Assembly (NCBI GenBank): GCA_028726625.1
Contig: JAQYPT010000095.1
Coordinates: forward strand, 1-52,619
Length of the DNA stretch: 52,619 nt
Direction of reading: 5' to 3'
From: Prevotellaceae bacterium
GTDB taxonomy: Bacteria > Bacteroidota > Bacteroidia > Bacteroidales > Bacteroidaceae
Below, one piece after another: positions 9,275 to 17,021 of the stretch (position 1 is the first letter of the stretch; each line of letters opens with the position of its first letter). The notes below the pieces were generated by a model. It did not search any database and was not told where the DNA came from. It saw only the letters and a list, made by a program, of their open reading frames with translations. The translations under genes were made by a program, and so were the position numbers.

Positions 9275-10330
9275 ATGAAAAGAACAAACAAGGTTTTACT
9301 AATCTACACCGGTGGCACCATCGGCATGGGGCAGAACATCAAGACTGGTGCTTTGGAGCCTCTCGACTTTCATCATTTGGTTGAGAACGTGCCGGAGTTT
9401 GAATTGATTCAGACAGATGTTGACGTCTATCAGTTCACTCCCCCCATTGATTCGAGTGACATGACACCCACCATGTGGGCAAAGCTGGTGACCATCATCA
9501 GCGAACGCTATGAACATTATGACGGATTCGTCATTCTGCACGGAACCGATACAATGGCCTATACCGCCTCTGCCCTATCGTTCATGTTGGAAAATCTTAC
9601 AAAGCCCGTTGTGCTGACAGGTAGTCAGTTGCCAATTGGGGTGCTGAGAACAGACGGAAAGGAAAATCTCATATCAAGTATCGAACTGGCTTCGGCTCAT
9701 CACGAAGACGGAACGGCCATCGTTCCAGAGGTGTGTATTTATTTCAATGGCCGCCTGTTGCGGGGCAATCGCAGTACGAAACAGAATGCAGATGGATTCA
9801 ATGCCTTCGATTCTTTCAACTTTCCACACCTCTGTGATGCGGGTGTGAACTTCACCTATCATGAACATCTTATTTTGAAGCCCAACTTCAAGAAGCCTAT
9901 GGTTCCCCATACACACATGGATTCTCATGTAATGGCGTTGTCACTGTTTCCCGGTTTACAGGAAGATATTGTGCAACAAATTCTTGAAGTACCCAACTTG
10001 AGAGGCATTGTGATGCGCAGTTACGGAAGCGGGAATGCGCCTCAGACGTCATGGCTCACCCAATTGCTTAGTCAAGCAGCGGAAAGAGGTGTCATTGTCG
10101 TTAATGTTAGCCAGTGCGTATGGGGCAATGTGGAGATGTCGCGTTATGACAATGGGTATCAATTACAAAATGCTGGTGTTGTCAGCGGTTACGACAGTAC
10201 CGTTGAAGCCGCCCTTGCCAAGCTGATGTTTTTGCAGGCTCAATATGATGACTATAATACTATCTGCCAAAAGATGAAACAATCGATAGCAGGAGAGATT
10301 ACTCTTCCTCCAAACGTCACCATGAACTGA
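9275..10330 (+). CDS. ansA: Type I (cytoplasmic) L-asparaginase
   Basis: Hydrolyses L-asparagine to aspartate and ammonia. The 351-residue protein has no signal peptide, which fits the cytoplasmic type I enzyme. The first catalytic motif is YTGGTIGM (residues 11-18) with nucleophile candidate T15. The second is HGTDTMAYTASA beginning at H89. GSQLPIGVLRTDGKENL follows, a conserved dimer and active-site segment. The gene lies 24 bases after rlmD on the same strand and may be co-transcribed. Its 3' end faces the minus-strand amino-sugar operon across a region full of inverted repeats. Confidence 0.95.
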   Translation: MKRTNKVLLIYTGGTIGMGQNIKTGALEPLDFHHLVENVPEFELIQTDVDVYQFTPPIDSSDMTPTMWAKLVTIISERYEHYDGFVILHGTDTMAYTASALSFMLENLTKPVVLTGSQLPIGVLRTDGKENLISSIELASAHHEDGTAIVPEVCIYFNGRLLRGNRSTKQNADGFNAFDSFNFPHLCDAGVNFTYHEHLILKPNFKKPMVPHTHMDSHVMALSLFPGLQEDIVQQILEVPNLRGIVMRSYGSGNAPQTSWLTQLLSQAAERGVIVVNVSQCVWGNVEMSRYDNGYQLQNAGVVSGYDSTVEAALAKLMFLQAQYDDYNTICQKMKQSIAGEITLPPNVTMN

Positions 10331-10353
10331 CCCTTCTATCTGCCAGCATAAGC

Positions 10354-10441
10354 ATGATTTACCCCAGTTAAAGAGATGGCTACAAACGATTTGAAACAGC
10401 TCAAACGTTTTTAAAGTCTACCTCTAACTGGGGTAAATCAT
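10354..10441. repeat. Long nested palindrome between convergent genes
   Basis: ATGATTTACCCCAGTTA (10354-10370) is repeated as a perfect 17-bp reverse complement at 10425-10441. Inside lies a second hairpin, AAACG-a-TTTGA at 10384-10394 against TCAAA-CGTTT at 10401-10410. The whole element is 88 bp. It may act as a bidirectional transcription barrier or be a small non-coding mobile element. No clear T-run follows either arm. Confidence 0.75.
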
Positions 10442-10448
10442 TCATTCT

Positions 10449-10503
10449 AAACAGCTGTTTTTCATGCTTCGCAAATACCTTTTCTGACGGAAAAGATATT
10501 TGC
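10449..10503. repeat. Second group of palindromes, probable 3'-end structure
   Basis: AAACAGCTGTTT (10449-10460) is a perfect 12-bp palindrome. It is followed by a 14-bp stem with one mismatch: 10471-10484 (GCAAATACCTTTTC) against 10490-10503 with a 5-base loop. This stem lies 30 bases beyond the stop of the minus-strand fusion gene and is the best candidate for its transcript end, although only short T-runs are present. Confidence 0.6.
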
Positions 10504-10532
10504 TTGCATTCAAACAGACGAAAAATTTTTAC

Positions 10533-12521
10533 CTACACTTTATACTCTACAAATGCCTCCATGGCTTCGTAGCATGCCAACCCTAGACTATCGTAAAGGG
10601 CTGCGGTAGCATGATTGCGGTCTTCAGAACGCTGCCAGAACAAACGTTCATCGTTGCCAAGGAATGGAGCACTTTCCATTTGACTCTGGTGTTTCAAGAT
10701 GCTGTTGCGCTTAGCACGCAGCTCTTCTGGACTCATGGGTACACACATCTCAATGTTTTCAATTTCCCATTCAGCCCAAGCACCACGATACATCCACACT
10801 TTACAATCTTTCAACCATTCTGCTCCATCTTCTTTTTCAAGTTCAAGAGCAGCCAACACGGCATCAGTACATTTCTTATGAGTGCCATGTGGATCAGCCA
10901 AGTCGCCTGCTACATATATTTGATGCGGCTTAACCTCTTGCAAAAGTTGGCGCACAATCTCAACATCCTTTTCCGTCATCGGCAGTTTTTCAATCTTACC
11001 CGACTCGTAGAAAGGCAAGTCAAGGAAGTGAACATGGTCTAATGGCACGCCATTGAATGTACAAGCCGTGCGTGCTTCGCCACGCCGAATCAACCCTTTG
11101 ATGGTTCTTACATCTAAGGTGTCGATGTCGCCATCCTTCTTATTTGCCAAGAATTTCTTGATTTCACTATACTTTTGCTTAATCACCTTATCTTTCTCGC
11201 CATCGAATATCTGATTGAATCCGTTGATGAAGTGCATGAAGCGCGTTACTTCTTCATCGCCTACTGCAATGTTTCCACTGGTTTCATATGCCACATGAAG
11301 GTCGTGTCCCTGCTGAACCAGTCGGCGTAAGGTGCCACCCATGGAGATCACATCATCGTCGGGATGCGGGGAAAAGACTATCACTCGCTTGGGAAATGGT
11401 TTCGCACGCTCTGGACGGTATGTGTCATCAGCATTCGGTTTGCCACCTGGCCAACCCGTAATGGTATGCTGTAAGTCGTTAAAAATCTTAATGTTGGCAT
11501 TGTAAGCCGAACCATAAAGTGCCAACAACTCGCTCAAACCGTGGTCGTTGTAATCTTTATTAGTCAACTTCAAGATAGGTTTTCCTGTGAGCTGACATAA
11601 CCATACCAATGCTGAGCGCACCAATTTATCTGTCCATTGACACGATTTTACAAGCCAAGGGTGCACGATACGTGTCAGACGAGATGCGGCAGGCAGGTCG
11701 ATAACCACTTCAACATTGTTGTGAGTTTGCAAAAATGAGGCAGGAAGTGCATCGGTAATCACACCCTCTACGGTCTTTTGAATAACCTCAGCCTTTTCCT
11801 CGCTCCAAGCAGCAAGAAATATTTTCTTTGCTTTCAACAGGGTTGCAATACCCATGGTGATAGAACAAGGAGGCACTTGTTCGTTCGTTCCAAAGCTCAA
11901 AGTCATTTCTTGTCGCAGCACATTGTCTACTAAGATAATGCGCGAGTTGCTGGTCACAGTAGATCCTGGCACGTTGCAGGCGATGTTTCCACTACGACCA
12001 ATACCTATTAACATCACGTCAATACCTCCAAACGTGTTGATACGCTCCTCGTATAAGCGACAATGATTCTGCACATCGTCTTGCGAAATGCTACCATCTA
12101 AGGTAAATATGTTTTTCTTATCGATATCTACGTGATCTAAAAAGCGTGTGCACAACTGACTAATACTGCTGTTCTGCGATTTGGATGTGAGTGGGAAATA
12201 TTCGTATGCATTGAAAACTACGACATTGTGAAAGCTCAACTGTTTAGCTTCGTACATGCTAATCAGCTCTTTGAAAATAGGTGTGAGCGACAAACCTGTA
12301 CCCAAACCAAGTACACAAAACTTGCCTTCTTTTTGCTTATTCTTAATAATGGCGGCTATATTTTCTGCCACATGCTTCGCACCCTCTTCCTCTTGGGCAA
12401 AGATGTTCGTGTGTATCTTTTCGTAACGCGTTAACTCCGAACGGTCTATGGCCGTTTTAGGTCGGTATATTTCAACCGGAATTTTAGTTAATACAATCTC
12501 TGAACTTAAATTTAGATTCAT
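10533..12521 (-). CDS. NagB-like domain fused to PIG-L (LmbE) deacetylase domain
   Basis: The 662-residue protein joins two domains. Residues about 30-290 resemble glucosamine-6-phosphate deaminase, but the NagB catalytic residues are replaced: FNAYEY puts Y106 where NagB has D72, and GRSGNIACNVP puts S177, N179 and V184 where NagB has D141, H143 and E148. This half is therefore probably not an active deaminase. Residues about 375-600 are a PIG-L/LmbE zinc-dependent deacetylase domain, with SPHPDDDVISMGGT (H386, D388, D389) and the later DPHGTH. PIG-L enzymes remove the acetyl group from N-acetylglucosaminyl compounds. The gene follows GH20 and true nagB in one operon with no nagA in the window, so a deacetylation role in GlcNAc use is plausible, though inferred. 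A terminator hairpin separates it from nagB. Related fusions occur in Bacteroidetes annotated as glucosamine-6-phosphate deaminase. Confidence 0.88.
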   Translation of the reverse strand: MNLNLSSEIVLTKIPVEIYRPKTAIDRSELTRYEKIHTNIFAQEEEGAKHVAENIAAIIKNKQKEGKFCVLGLGTGLSLTPIFKELISMYEAKQLSFHNVVVFNAYEYFPLTSKSQNSSISQLCTRFLDHVDIDKKNIFTLDGSISQDDVQNHCRLYEERINTFGGIDVMLIGIGRSGNIACNVPGSTVTSNSRIILVDNVLRQEMTLSFGTNEQVPPCSITMGIATLLKAKKIFLAAWSEEKAEVIQKTVEGVITDALPASFLQTHNNVEVVIDLPAASRLTRIVHPWLVKSCQWTDKLVRSALVWLCQLTGKPILKLTNKDYNDHGLSELLALYGSAYNANIKIFNDLQHTITGWPGGKPNADDTYRPERAKPFPKRVIVFSPHPDDDVISMGGTLRRLVQQGHDLHVAYETSGNIAVGDEEVTRFMHFINGFNQIFDGEKDKVIKQKYSEIKKFLANKKDGDIDTLDVRTIKGLIRRGEARTACTFNGVPLDHVHFLDLPFYESGKIEKLPMTEKDVEIVRQLLQEVKPHQIYVAGDLADPHGTHKKCTDAVLAALELEKEDGAEWLKDCKVWMYRGAWAEWEIENIEMCVPMSPEELRAKRNSILKHQSQMESAPFLGNDERLFWQRSEDRNHATAALYDSLGLACYEAMEAFVEYKV

Positions 12522-12535
12522 GTTTTTACATCGAT

Positions 12536-12572
12536 AAAAAAGGGCTAGTAGTTTTTATACGCTACTCGCCCC
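12536..12572 (-). terminator. Intrinsic terminator after nagB, ahead of the NagB/PIG-L gene
   Basis: On the minus strand a 10-bp stem with one mismatch (12562-12571 against 12542-12551) is followed by six T residues (12541-12536). It begins 9 bases beyond the nagB stop and ends 15 bases before the fusion-gene start. No promoter is visible in the remaining gap, so the next gene probably depends on read-through. Confidence 0.8.
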
Positions 12573-12580
12573 TTGAGTTG

Positions 12581-13372
12581 TTAAATGTTATCTTTCTCAA
12601 TATCTTTAAAGTAGCGATACGTTCCAACTTTCAGTTCGTCGGTCGCAGGTTCGTCACAAACGATGATTCCGTGCGGATGTTGCTGAAGCACACTGATTGT
12701 CCAATAGTGGGTAACCGGTCCTTCTACCACAGCTTGCAATGCGCGAGCCTTGTGATGACCGTTACAGAGTATCATCACTTCTTGCGCATCCATCACGGTT
12801 CCTACTCCAACTGTCAATGCGTGTTTTGGAACTTTGTTTACATCGTTGTCAAAGAAACGACTGTTGGCGATAATCGTATCGCTGGTCAGTGTTTTGATGC
12901 GCGTGCGGGATGTCAACGATGAGCAGGGCTCATTAAAAGCAATATGACCGTCTGGGCCAATGCCGCCAATAAACAAATCAATGCCCCCCGCAGCTTTAAT
13001 CTTCTCTTCGTATGCCTTGCATTCAGCCTCCAAATCCTTTGCATTGCCGTTAAGAATATGGATGTTTTCCTTGGGACAGTCGATATGGTCAAACAAATTC
13101 CGCGCCATGAATGAGTGATAGCTTTCGGGATGCGATTCAGGCAACCCCACATACTCATCCATGTTGAAGGTCAATACATTTTTAAATGACACTCTACTCT
13201 CTTGACAAGCCTTTACCAAGCGAGCGTACATACCCTCCGGAGAAGAACCTGTAGGCAAACCTAACACGAAAGGATGATCAGGTGTTGGGTTGAACTTGTT
13301 AATACGCTCAATGACATGTTCGGCTGCCCAACGTGACAGCGACTCGTAATTTTCTTCAATAATGACTCTCAT
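12581..13372 (-). CDS. nagB: Glucosamine-6-phosphate deaminase
   Basis: Converts glucosamine-6-phosphate to fructose-6-phosphate and ammonia in the cytoplasm, joining amino-sugar breakdown to glycolysis. From the ATG at 13372 the protein is 263 residues, the usual length, and its catalytic residues fall on the same numbers as in the E. coli enzyme: D72 in FNMDEYVGL, and D141, H143 and E148 in [13 protein letters not shown]. An upstream in-frame ATG (13378) would add only two residues. The gene lies 21 bases after the GH20 gene, so secreted GlcNAc release and cytoplasmic use appear to share one transcript. Its stop is followed closely by a terminator hairpin. Confidence 0.96.
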   Translation of the reverse strand: MRVIIEENYESLSRWAAEHVIERINKFNPTPDHPFVLGLPTGSSPEGMYARLVKACQESRVSFKNVLTFNMDEYVGLPESHPESYHSFMARNLFDHIDCPKENIHILNGNAKDLEAECKAYEEKIKAAGGIDLFIGGIGPDGHIAFNEPCSSLTSRTRIKTLTSDTIIANSRFFDNDVNKVPKHALTVGVGTVMDAQEVMILCNGHHKARALQAVVEGPVTHYWTISVLQQHPHGIIVCDEPATDELKVGTYRYFKDIEKDNI

Positions 13373-13393
13373 CTTCAATTAGTTTGTTAATGG

Positions 13394-14998
13394 TTATTTT
13401 TTCCAAAGATGTTTTGCATATACATAGTCATAGAGGTCATAGAATCTAACGAATCTTGTAAGACGCTCTTTAAACTCTGGAAAATCTTTCTTCTTATCCG
13501 ACCATTGAATCTCAGAAATGGCAGCAAGGCGTGGAAGCAACTGGTATTCTGCTAAATTAGGATAGGCGATATACTCTGTCCACAGATTGGCTTGAACACC
13601 AATAATATGTTGACGCACGTCAACCGACAGGGTGTCTGGCAGGGGGTCAAAGCTGTAAGTCTTCTCGATGGGGAGATTCCCGCCAATCAAAAGCGGTTCT
13701 GAAGCCCGTTTATCTGTCTGGTAATAGTCAAAGTAAGCATAGGTGGTTGGTGACATCACGACATCGTGACCTCTCTTCGCAGCTTTGACACCAGGCTCTA
13801 CTCCACGCCAACTCATGACGGTAGCGCTCTGATTGATGTCACCGTCCAGAATTTCGTCCCATCCGATAATACTTCTACCTTTGCTGTTGACAAACTTTTC
13901 TATGCGGTTGGTGAAATATCCTTGCAGCTTATTCACCGGTAGATTGTGGTCTTTCATAACCTTCTGACACTTGGGACATTTCTCCCAACGCACACGCGGA
14001 GATTCGTCGCCACCAATATTTATCAACTTAGAGGGGAAGATATCGATGAGTTCACCCAGCACATCCTGACAGAACTGATAAGTCTTTTCGTTACCCAAGC
14101 ACAGCACATCATTGAAGATGCCCCATGACGTTGCCACCTTATAAGGACCACCAGTACAACCCAGTTCAGGATAAGATGCCAGCGCAGCAAGCATGTGACC
14201 GGGCATATCGATTTCGGGAATCACCGTGATATATCTGTCAGCAGCATACTTAACGATTTCACGAGCTTGGTCTTGTGTATAGAAACCACCATAAGGCACG
14301 CCATCATAGACAGCAGAATTATGTCCAATGACCGTTTCAGAACGCACTGATCCAATTTCTGTCAGCTTAGGGTATTTCTTAATTTCTATACGCCAACCTT
14401 GGTCTTCGCTCAGATGCCAGTGGAAGACATTCATATTGTGAAGCGCCAACAAATCTATGTATTTCTTTACGAAATCCAGTGGGAAGAAATGACGGCCACA
14501 GTCGAGCATGCCTCCCCGATAACCAAAGCGAGGCGCATCTTTAATTACAACGCCCGGAAAAGTGATTTGACTGTCGGTTTTCTGTGTGGGCAACGACTTG
14601 CGCAGGGTTTGTATTCCATAGAAAATACCATTAGGTGTCTTTCCTGTAACAGTAATTCCTTTGTTTGTCACAGTGATGACATACCCCTCTTCCTCCGTAA
14701 TTTTCTTGCTTAATGACAGGGTGATGGCATTTTTAGATTTACTCGTGGTAGTTGACACCTGAATGCCAGTGACCTCGCGAATATACTGTGCCAGGAATTC
14801 GGCATTACGCTTCAAATCTGCATTTCCCTCTGGATAAACGATGGGAGTGGCAGCGGTCAACGTAAAATCTTTTTTAGCCGTTGCTGTAATCTCCCTCGGC
14901 ATGGGAACTACCTTGTAATCGGCTACGGAACTAGCTGTCGCAGATTGAAAGGACAGCGCACTTAAAAATAGTGCTAACATTAAAAGTTTTGCTTTCAT
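13394..14998 (-). CDS. Secreted beta-N-acetylhexosaminidase, GH20
   Basis: Removes terminal beta-linked GlcNAc or GalNAc from glycans such as N-glycans, mucins or chito-oligosaccharides. From the ATG at 14998 the protein is 534 residues, with a signal peptide (LLMLALFLSALSFQSATA) but no lipobox, so periplasmic or secreted. A GH20b domain spans roughly residues 30-155. The TIM barrel has HWHLSEDQGWRIEIKKYP, and the catalytic Asp-Glu pair is D331-E332 in NIGGDESPRVRW. The frame is open to 15022, but that ATG overlaps the -7 promoter element, which rules it out. First gene of the amino-sugar operon, with a palindromic operator candidate upstream. Confidence 0.95.
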   Translation of the reverse strand: MKAKLLMLALFLSALSFQSATASSVADYKVVPMPREITATAKKDFTLTAATPIVYPEGNADLKRNAEFLAQYIREVTGIQVSTTTSKSKNAITLSLSKKITEEEGYVITVTNKGITVTGKTPNGIFYGIQTLRKSLPTQKTDSQITFPGVVIKDAPRFGYRGGMLDCGRHFFPLDFVKKYIDLLALHNMNVFHWHLSEDQGWRIEIKKYPKLTEIGSVRSETVIGHNSAVYDGVPYGGFYTQDQAREIVKYAADRYITVIPEIDMPGHMLAALASYPELGCTGGPYKVATSWGIFNDVLCLGNEKTYQFCQDVLGELIDIFPSKLINIGGDESPRVRWEKCPKCQKVMKDHNLPVNKLQGYFTNRIEKFVNSKGRSIIGWDEILDGDINQSATVMSWRGVEPGVKAAKRGHDVVMSPTTYAYFDYYQTDKRASEPLLIGGNLPIEKTYSFDPLPDTLSVDVRQHIIGVQANLWTEYIAYPNLAEYQLLPRLAAISEIQWSDKKKDFPEFKERLTRFVRFYDLYDYVYAKHLWKK

Positions 14999-15021
14999 GA
15001 TGAAAATAGTTATTTGTGACA

Positions 15022-15029
15022 CAAAGTTA
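15022..15029 (-). promoter_or_regulatory. -7 element of the GH20-nagB operon
   Basis: The minus strand reads TAACTTTG, a match to TAnnTTTG, 23 bases ahead of the GH20 start codon. No good TTTG is seen at the right distance upstream, so an activator may be needed. Confidence 0.55.
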
Positions 15030-15102
15030 TCACATTTTTCTTAAATAACACCCATCATTTCTTAAAAAAAAGATTTTCAATCTGTTTTTTACGGGTTTGC
15101 TT

Positions 15103-15117
15103 AGCAGGTGACCTGCT
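15103..15117. promoter_or_regulatory. Palindromic operator candidate upstream of GH20
   Basis: AGCAGGT-G-ACCTGCT has perfect 7-bp arms around a single central base. It lies about 75 bases upstream of the GH20 -7 element, a usual place for an activator site. The protein that would bind is unknown. Confidence 0.4.
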
Positions 15118-15331
15118 GTTTGAGGCACAAAAACCATCATCTGTTTTGAGCTGTCCAATTCTTTTCAAATAAAAAAATGATGTCACGTCTCGTCAAATTT
15201 GTCAGAGATTTTATCCGAAAAATGGACATAAAACGACACTTACAAAATCTCAATATAGAAAAAAATGATAGGCAAGCAGGATGCAAACATACGGTAATAG
15301 ACGAAGCAAAATCGACCCTTTTTACGCAATA

Positions 15332-15431
15332 GCATTGAGTTTACTCAATTAGAAGCATCACTTTATCGGTCAATAAGCATGTTATTGAACAGCAAAAGCA
15401 TACATATTATGGCCTAAAAGCAATGCTTTTG
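15332..15431. repeat. 22-bp-phased intergenic array, locus 2
   Basis: Five GCAT-led units start at 15332, 15355, 15377, 15398 and 15420, with spacings of 23, 22, 21 and 22 bases. The clearest are GCATTGAGTTTA (15332) and GCATACATATTA (15398). The last, GCAATGCTTTTG, is better read as an inverted copy (CAAAAGCATTGC). It is the most degenerate of the five arrays in this window. Confidence 0.55.
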
Positions 15432-15516
15432 ATGAAAAATAGTCTGAAAAATATTCGCATCGCGCAACGAAATATCACTAACACATTGTAATATTGGCAC
15501 TTGCAAACATCGCTAA

Positions 15517-15570
15517 ATCCTTGGCGTATTTACAAACTTCAGGGACGGAGTTTGCAAATACGCCATGGAT
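15517..15570. repeat. 22-bp inverted repeat upstream of hflX
   Basis: Bases 15517-15538 (core GGCGTATTTACAAACT) are matched in reverse complement by 15549-15570 (core AGTTTGCAAATACGCC), with two mismatches over 22 bp and a 10-base loop. The ends read ATCC and GGAT. No T-run follows. It lies about 145 bases ahead of the hflX promoter. Confidence 0.7.
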
Positions 15571-15713
15571 AAGAGAGGTCGTTGTCAAGAAAATTCTCAA
15601 TCAGTCATCCTCCTTGTTCTTCGTCCTATCAACGAAAAATAAGAGAAAACATGACATGATAGAAGTGCTGACATGTTAGTGGTTGTCCTCTGCAACAAAA
15701 TAGATGTTTTTAT

Positions 15714-15744
15714 TTTGTCATTTTATCGCTTTATTGTAACTTTG
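15714..15744 (+). promoter_or_regulatory. hflX promoter
   Basis: TTTG at 15714-15717, a 19-base spacer and TAACTTTG at 15737-15744 fit the Bacteroidetes consensus very well. The hflX start codon follows 23 bases later. Confidence 0.75.
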
Positions 15745-15767
15745 CAATCACCATATTTATATACCGA

Positions 15768-17012
15768 ATGAAAGAATTTGTCATATCAGAAGCAAAAGCC
15801 GAAACAGCCATACTCGTAGGTCTCATCACTCAGGATCAGAACGAGGAGAAGACCAATGAATATCTTGACGAGTTGGAATTTCTGGCAGATACCGCAGGCG
15901 CAGTTACCATCAAAAGATTCACACAGAAGCTGGGAGGACCCAACATGGTGAGTTATGTAGGTAAAGGCAAATTGGAAGAAATCAAGCAGTATATAGAAAA
16001 CGAGAAAGAAAATGAACGCCCTGTTGGAATGGTTATTTTCGATGATGAGCTCTCTGCCAAGCAAATCAGAAACATAGAGAAAGAACTTCAGGTCAAAATC
16101 TTAGACCGGACCTCCCTGATTCTCGACATTTTTGCCATGCGGGCTCAGACGGCCAATGCGAAGACACAGGTTGAATTGGCGCAATACCGATACATGCTGC
16201 CTCGCCTGCAACGCTTGTGGACCCACTTGGAACGGCAAGGTGGCGGCTCTGGTTCTGGAGGTGGAAAGGGTTCTGTTGGCCTGCGTGGTCCAGGTGAGAC
16301 GCAGCTTGAAATGGACCGCCGCATCATCTTACAGCGCATCACGCTGCTCAAGCAGCGGCTCATCGAGATTGACAAACAGAAAACCACACAGCGCAAGAAC
16401 CGCGGAAGGATGATTCGGGTGGCCTTGGTGGGTTATACCAACGTGGGGAAGTCTACCCTGATGAACCTTTTGTCCAAGAGCGAGGTGTTCGCAGAGAACA
16501 AACTTTTTGCCACGCTGGACACCACGGTACGCAAGGTAGTGATTGAAAATCTCCCCTTTCTGCTGGCCGATACGGTGGGATTCATTCGGAAATTGCCCAC
16601 CGACCTTGTTGATTCGTTCAAATCAACCCTTGACGAAGTGCGCGAGGCCGATTTGCTGTTGCATGTCGTAGACATTTCGCATCCCGACTTTGAAGAACAA
16701 ATCAGAGTGGTTGACAACACGCTGAAGGAATTGGATGCGGCAGATAAACCTACCATGATCGTCTTCAACAAGATAGATCAATACAGATGGGTTGAGAAAG
16801 CTCCTGATGACTTGACACCTTCTACGCAAGAAAACCTTTCGTTAGAAGACTTGAAACGCACCTGGATGGCTAAGTTGAATGAAAACTGTGTCTTCATTTC
16901 GGCAAAACAAAAGCAAAACATTGACGAATTCAGGGAAACGTTGTACAAAGCCGTGCGCCAGTTGCATGTACAGAAATATCCGTACAACGACTTCTTGTAT
17001 CCAACTGATTAA
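15768..17012 (+). CDS. hflX: Ribosome-associated GTPase HflX
   Basis: HflX binds the 50S subunit and 70S ribosomes and can split stalled or hibernating ribosomes. The 414-residue protein has the N-terminal HflX domain (VSYVGKGKLEEI near residue 62), a glycine-rich linker, and the G domain. G1 is GYTNVGKS at residues 222-229, G3 is DTVGFIRKLP, and G4 is NKID. Length and motif order are normal. The start follows a strong promoter by 23 bases. The DUF4954 gene begins 9 bases after its stop, so the two are likely co-transcribed. Confidence 0.96.
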   Translation: MKEFVISEAKAETAILVGLITQDQNEEKTNEYLDELEFLADTAGAVTIKRFTQKLGGPNMVSYVGKGKLEEIKQYIENEKENERPVGMVIFDDELSAKQIRNIEKELQVKILDRTSLILDIFAMRAQTANAKTQVELAQYRYMLPRLQRLWTHLERQGGGSGSGGGKGSVGLRGPGETQLEMDRRIILQRITLLKQRLIEIDKQKTTQRKNRGRMIRVALVGYTNVGKSTLMNLLSKSEVFAENKLFATLDTTVRKVVIENLPFLLADTVGFIRKLPTDLVDSFKSTLDEVREADLLLHVVDISHPDFEEQIRVVDNTLKELDAADKPTMIVFNKIDQYRWVEKAPDDLTPSTQENLSLEDLKRTWMAKLNENCVFISAKQKQNIDEFRETLYKAVRQLHVQKYPYNDFLYPTD

Positions 17013-17021
17013 TTGAATAAG

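Larger units (their letters stand above)
15030..15713. other. Long intergenic region between GH20 and hflX
   Basis: This AT-rich gap of about 700 bases lies between two divergent genes. It holds the palindrome at 15103-15117, the phased repeat array at 15332-15431, a long inverted repeat at 15517-15570 and, at its right end, the hflX promoter. A 61-codon frame at 15494-15679 runs through the inverted repeat and does not look like a real gene. The stretch from 15120 to 15330 shows nothing recognisable. Confidence 0.7.

Noticed and set aside
14999..15022. Longer start for the GH20 protein
   Set aside because: The ATG at 15022 falls on the -7 element, and the extension would spoil the signal peptide.
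15494..15679. A 61-codon plus-strand frame in the GH20-hflX gap
   Set aside because: It runs through the 22-bp inverted repeat, has no recognisable protein features, and no promoter lies ahead of it.
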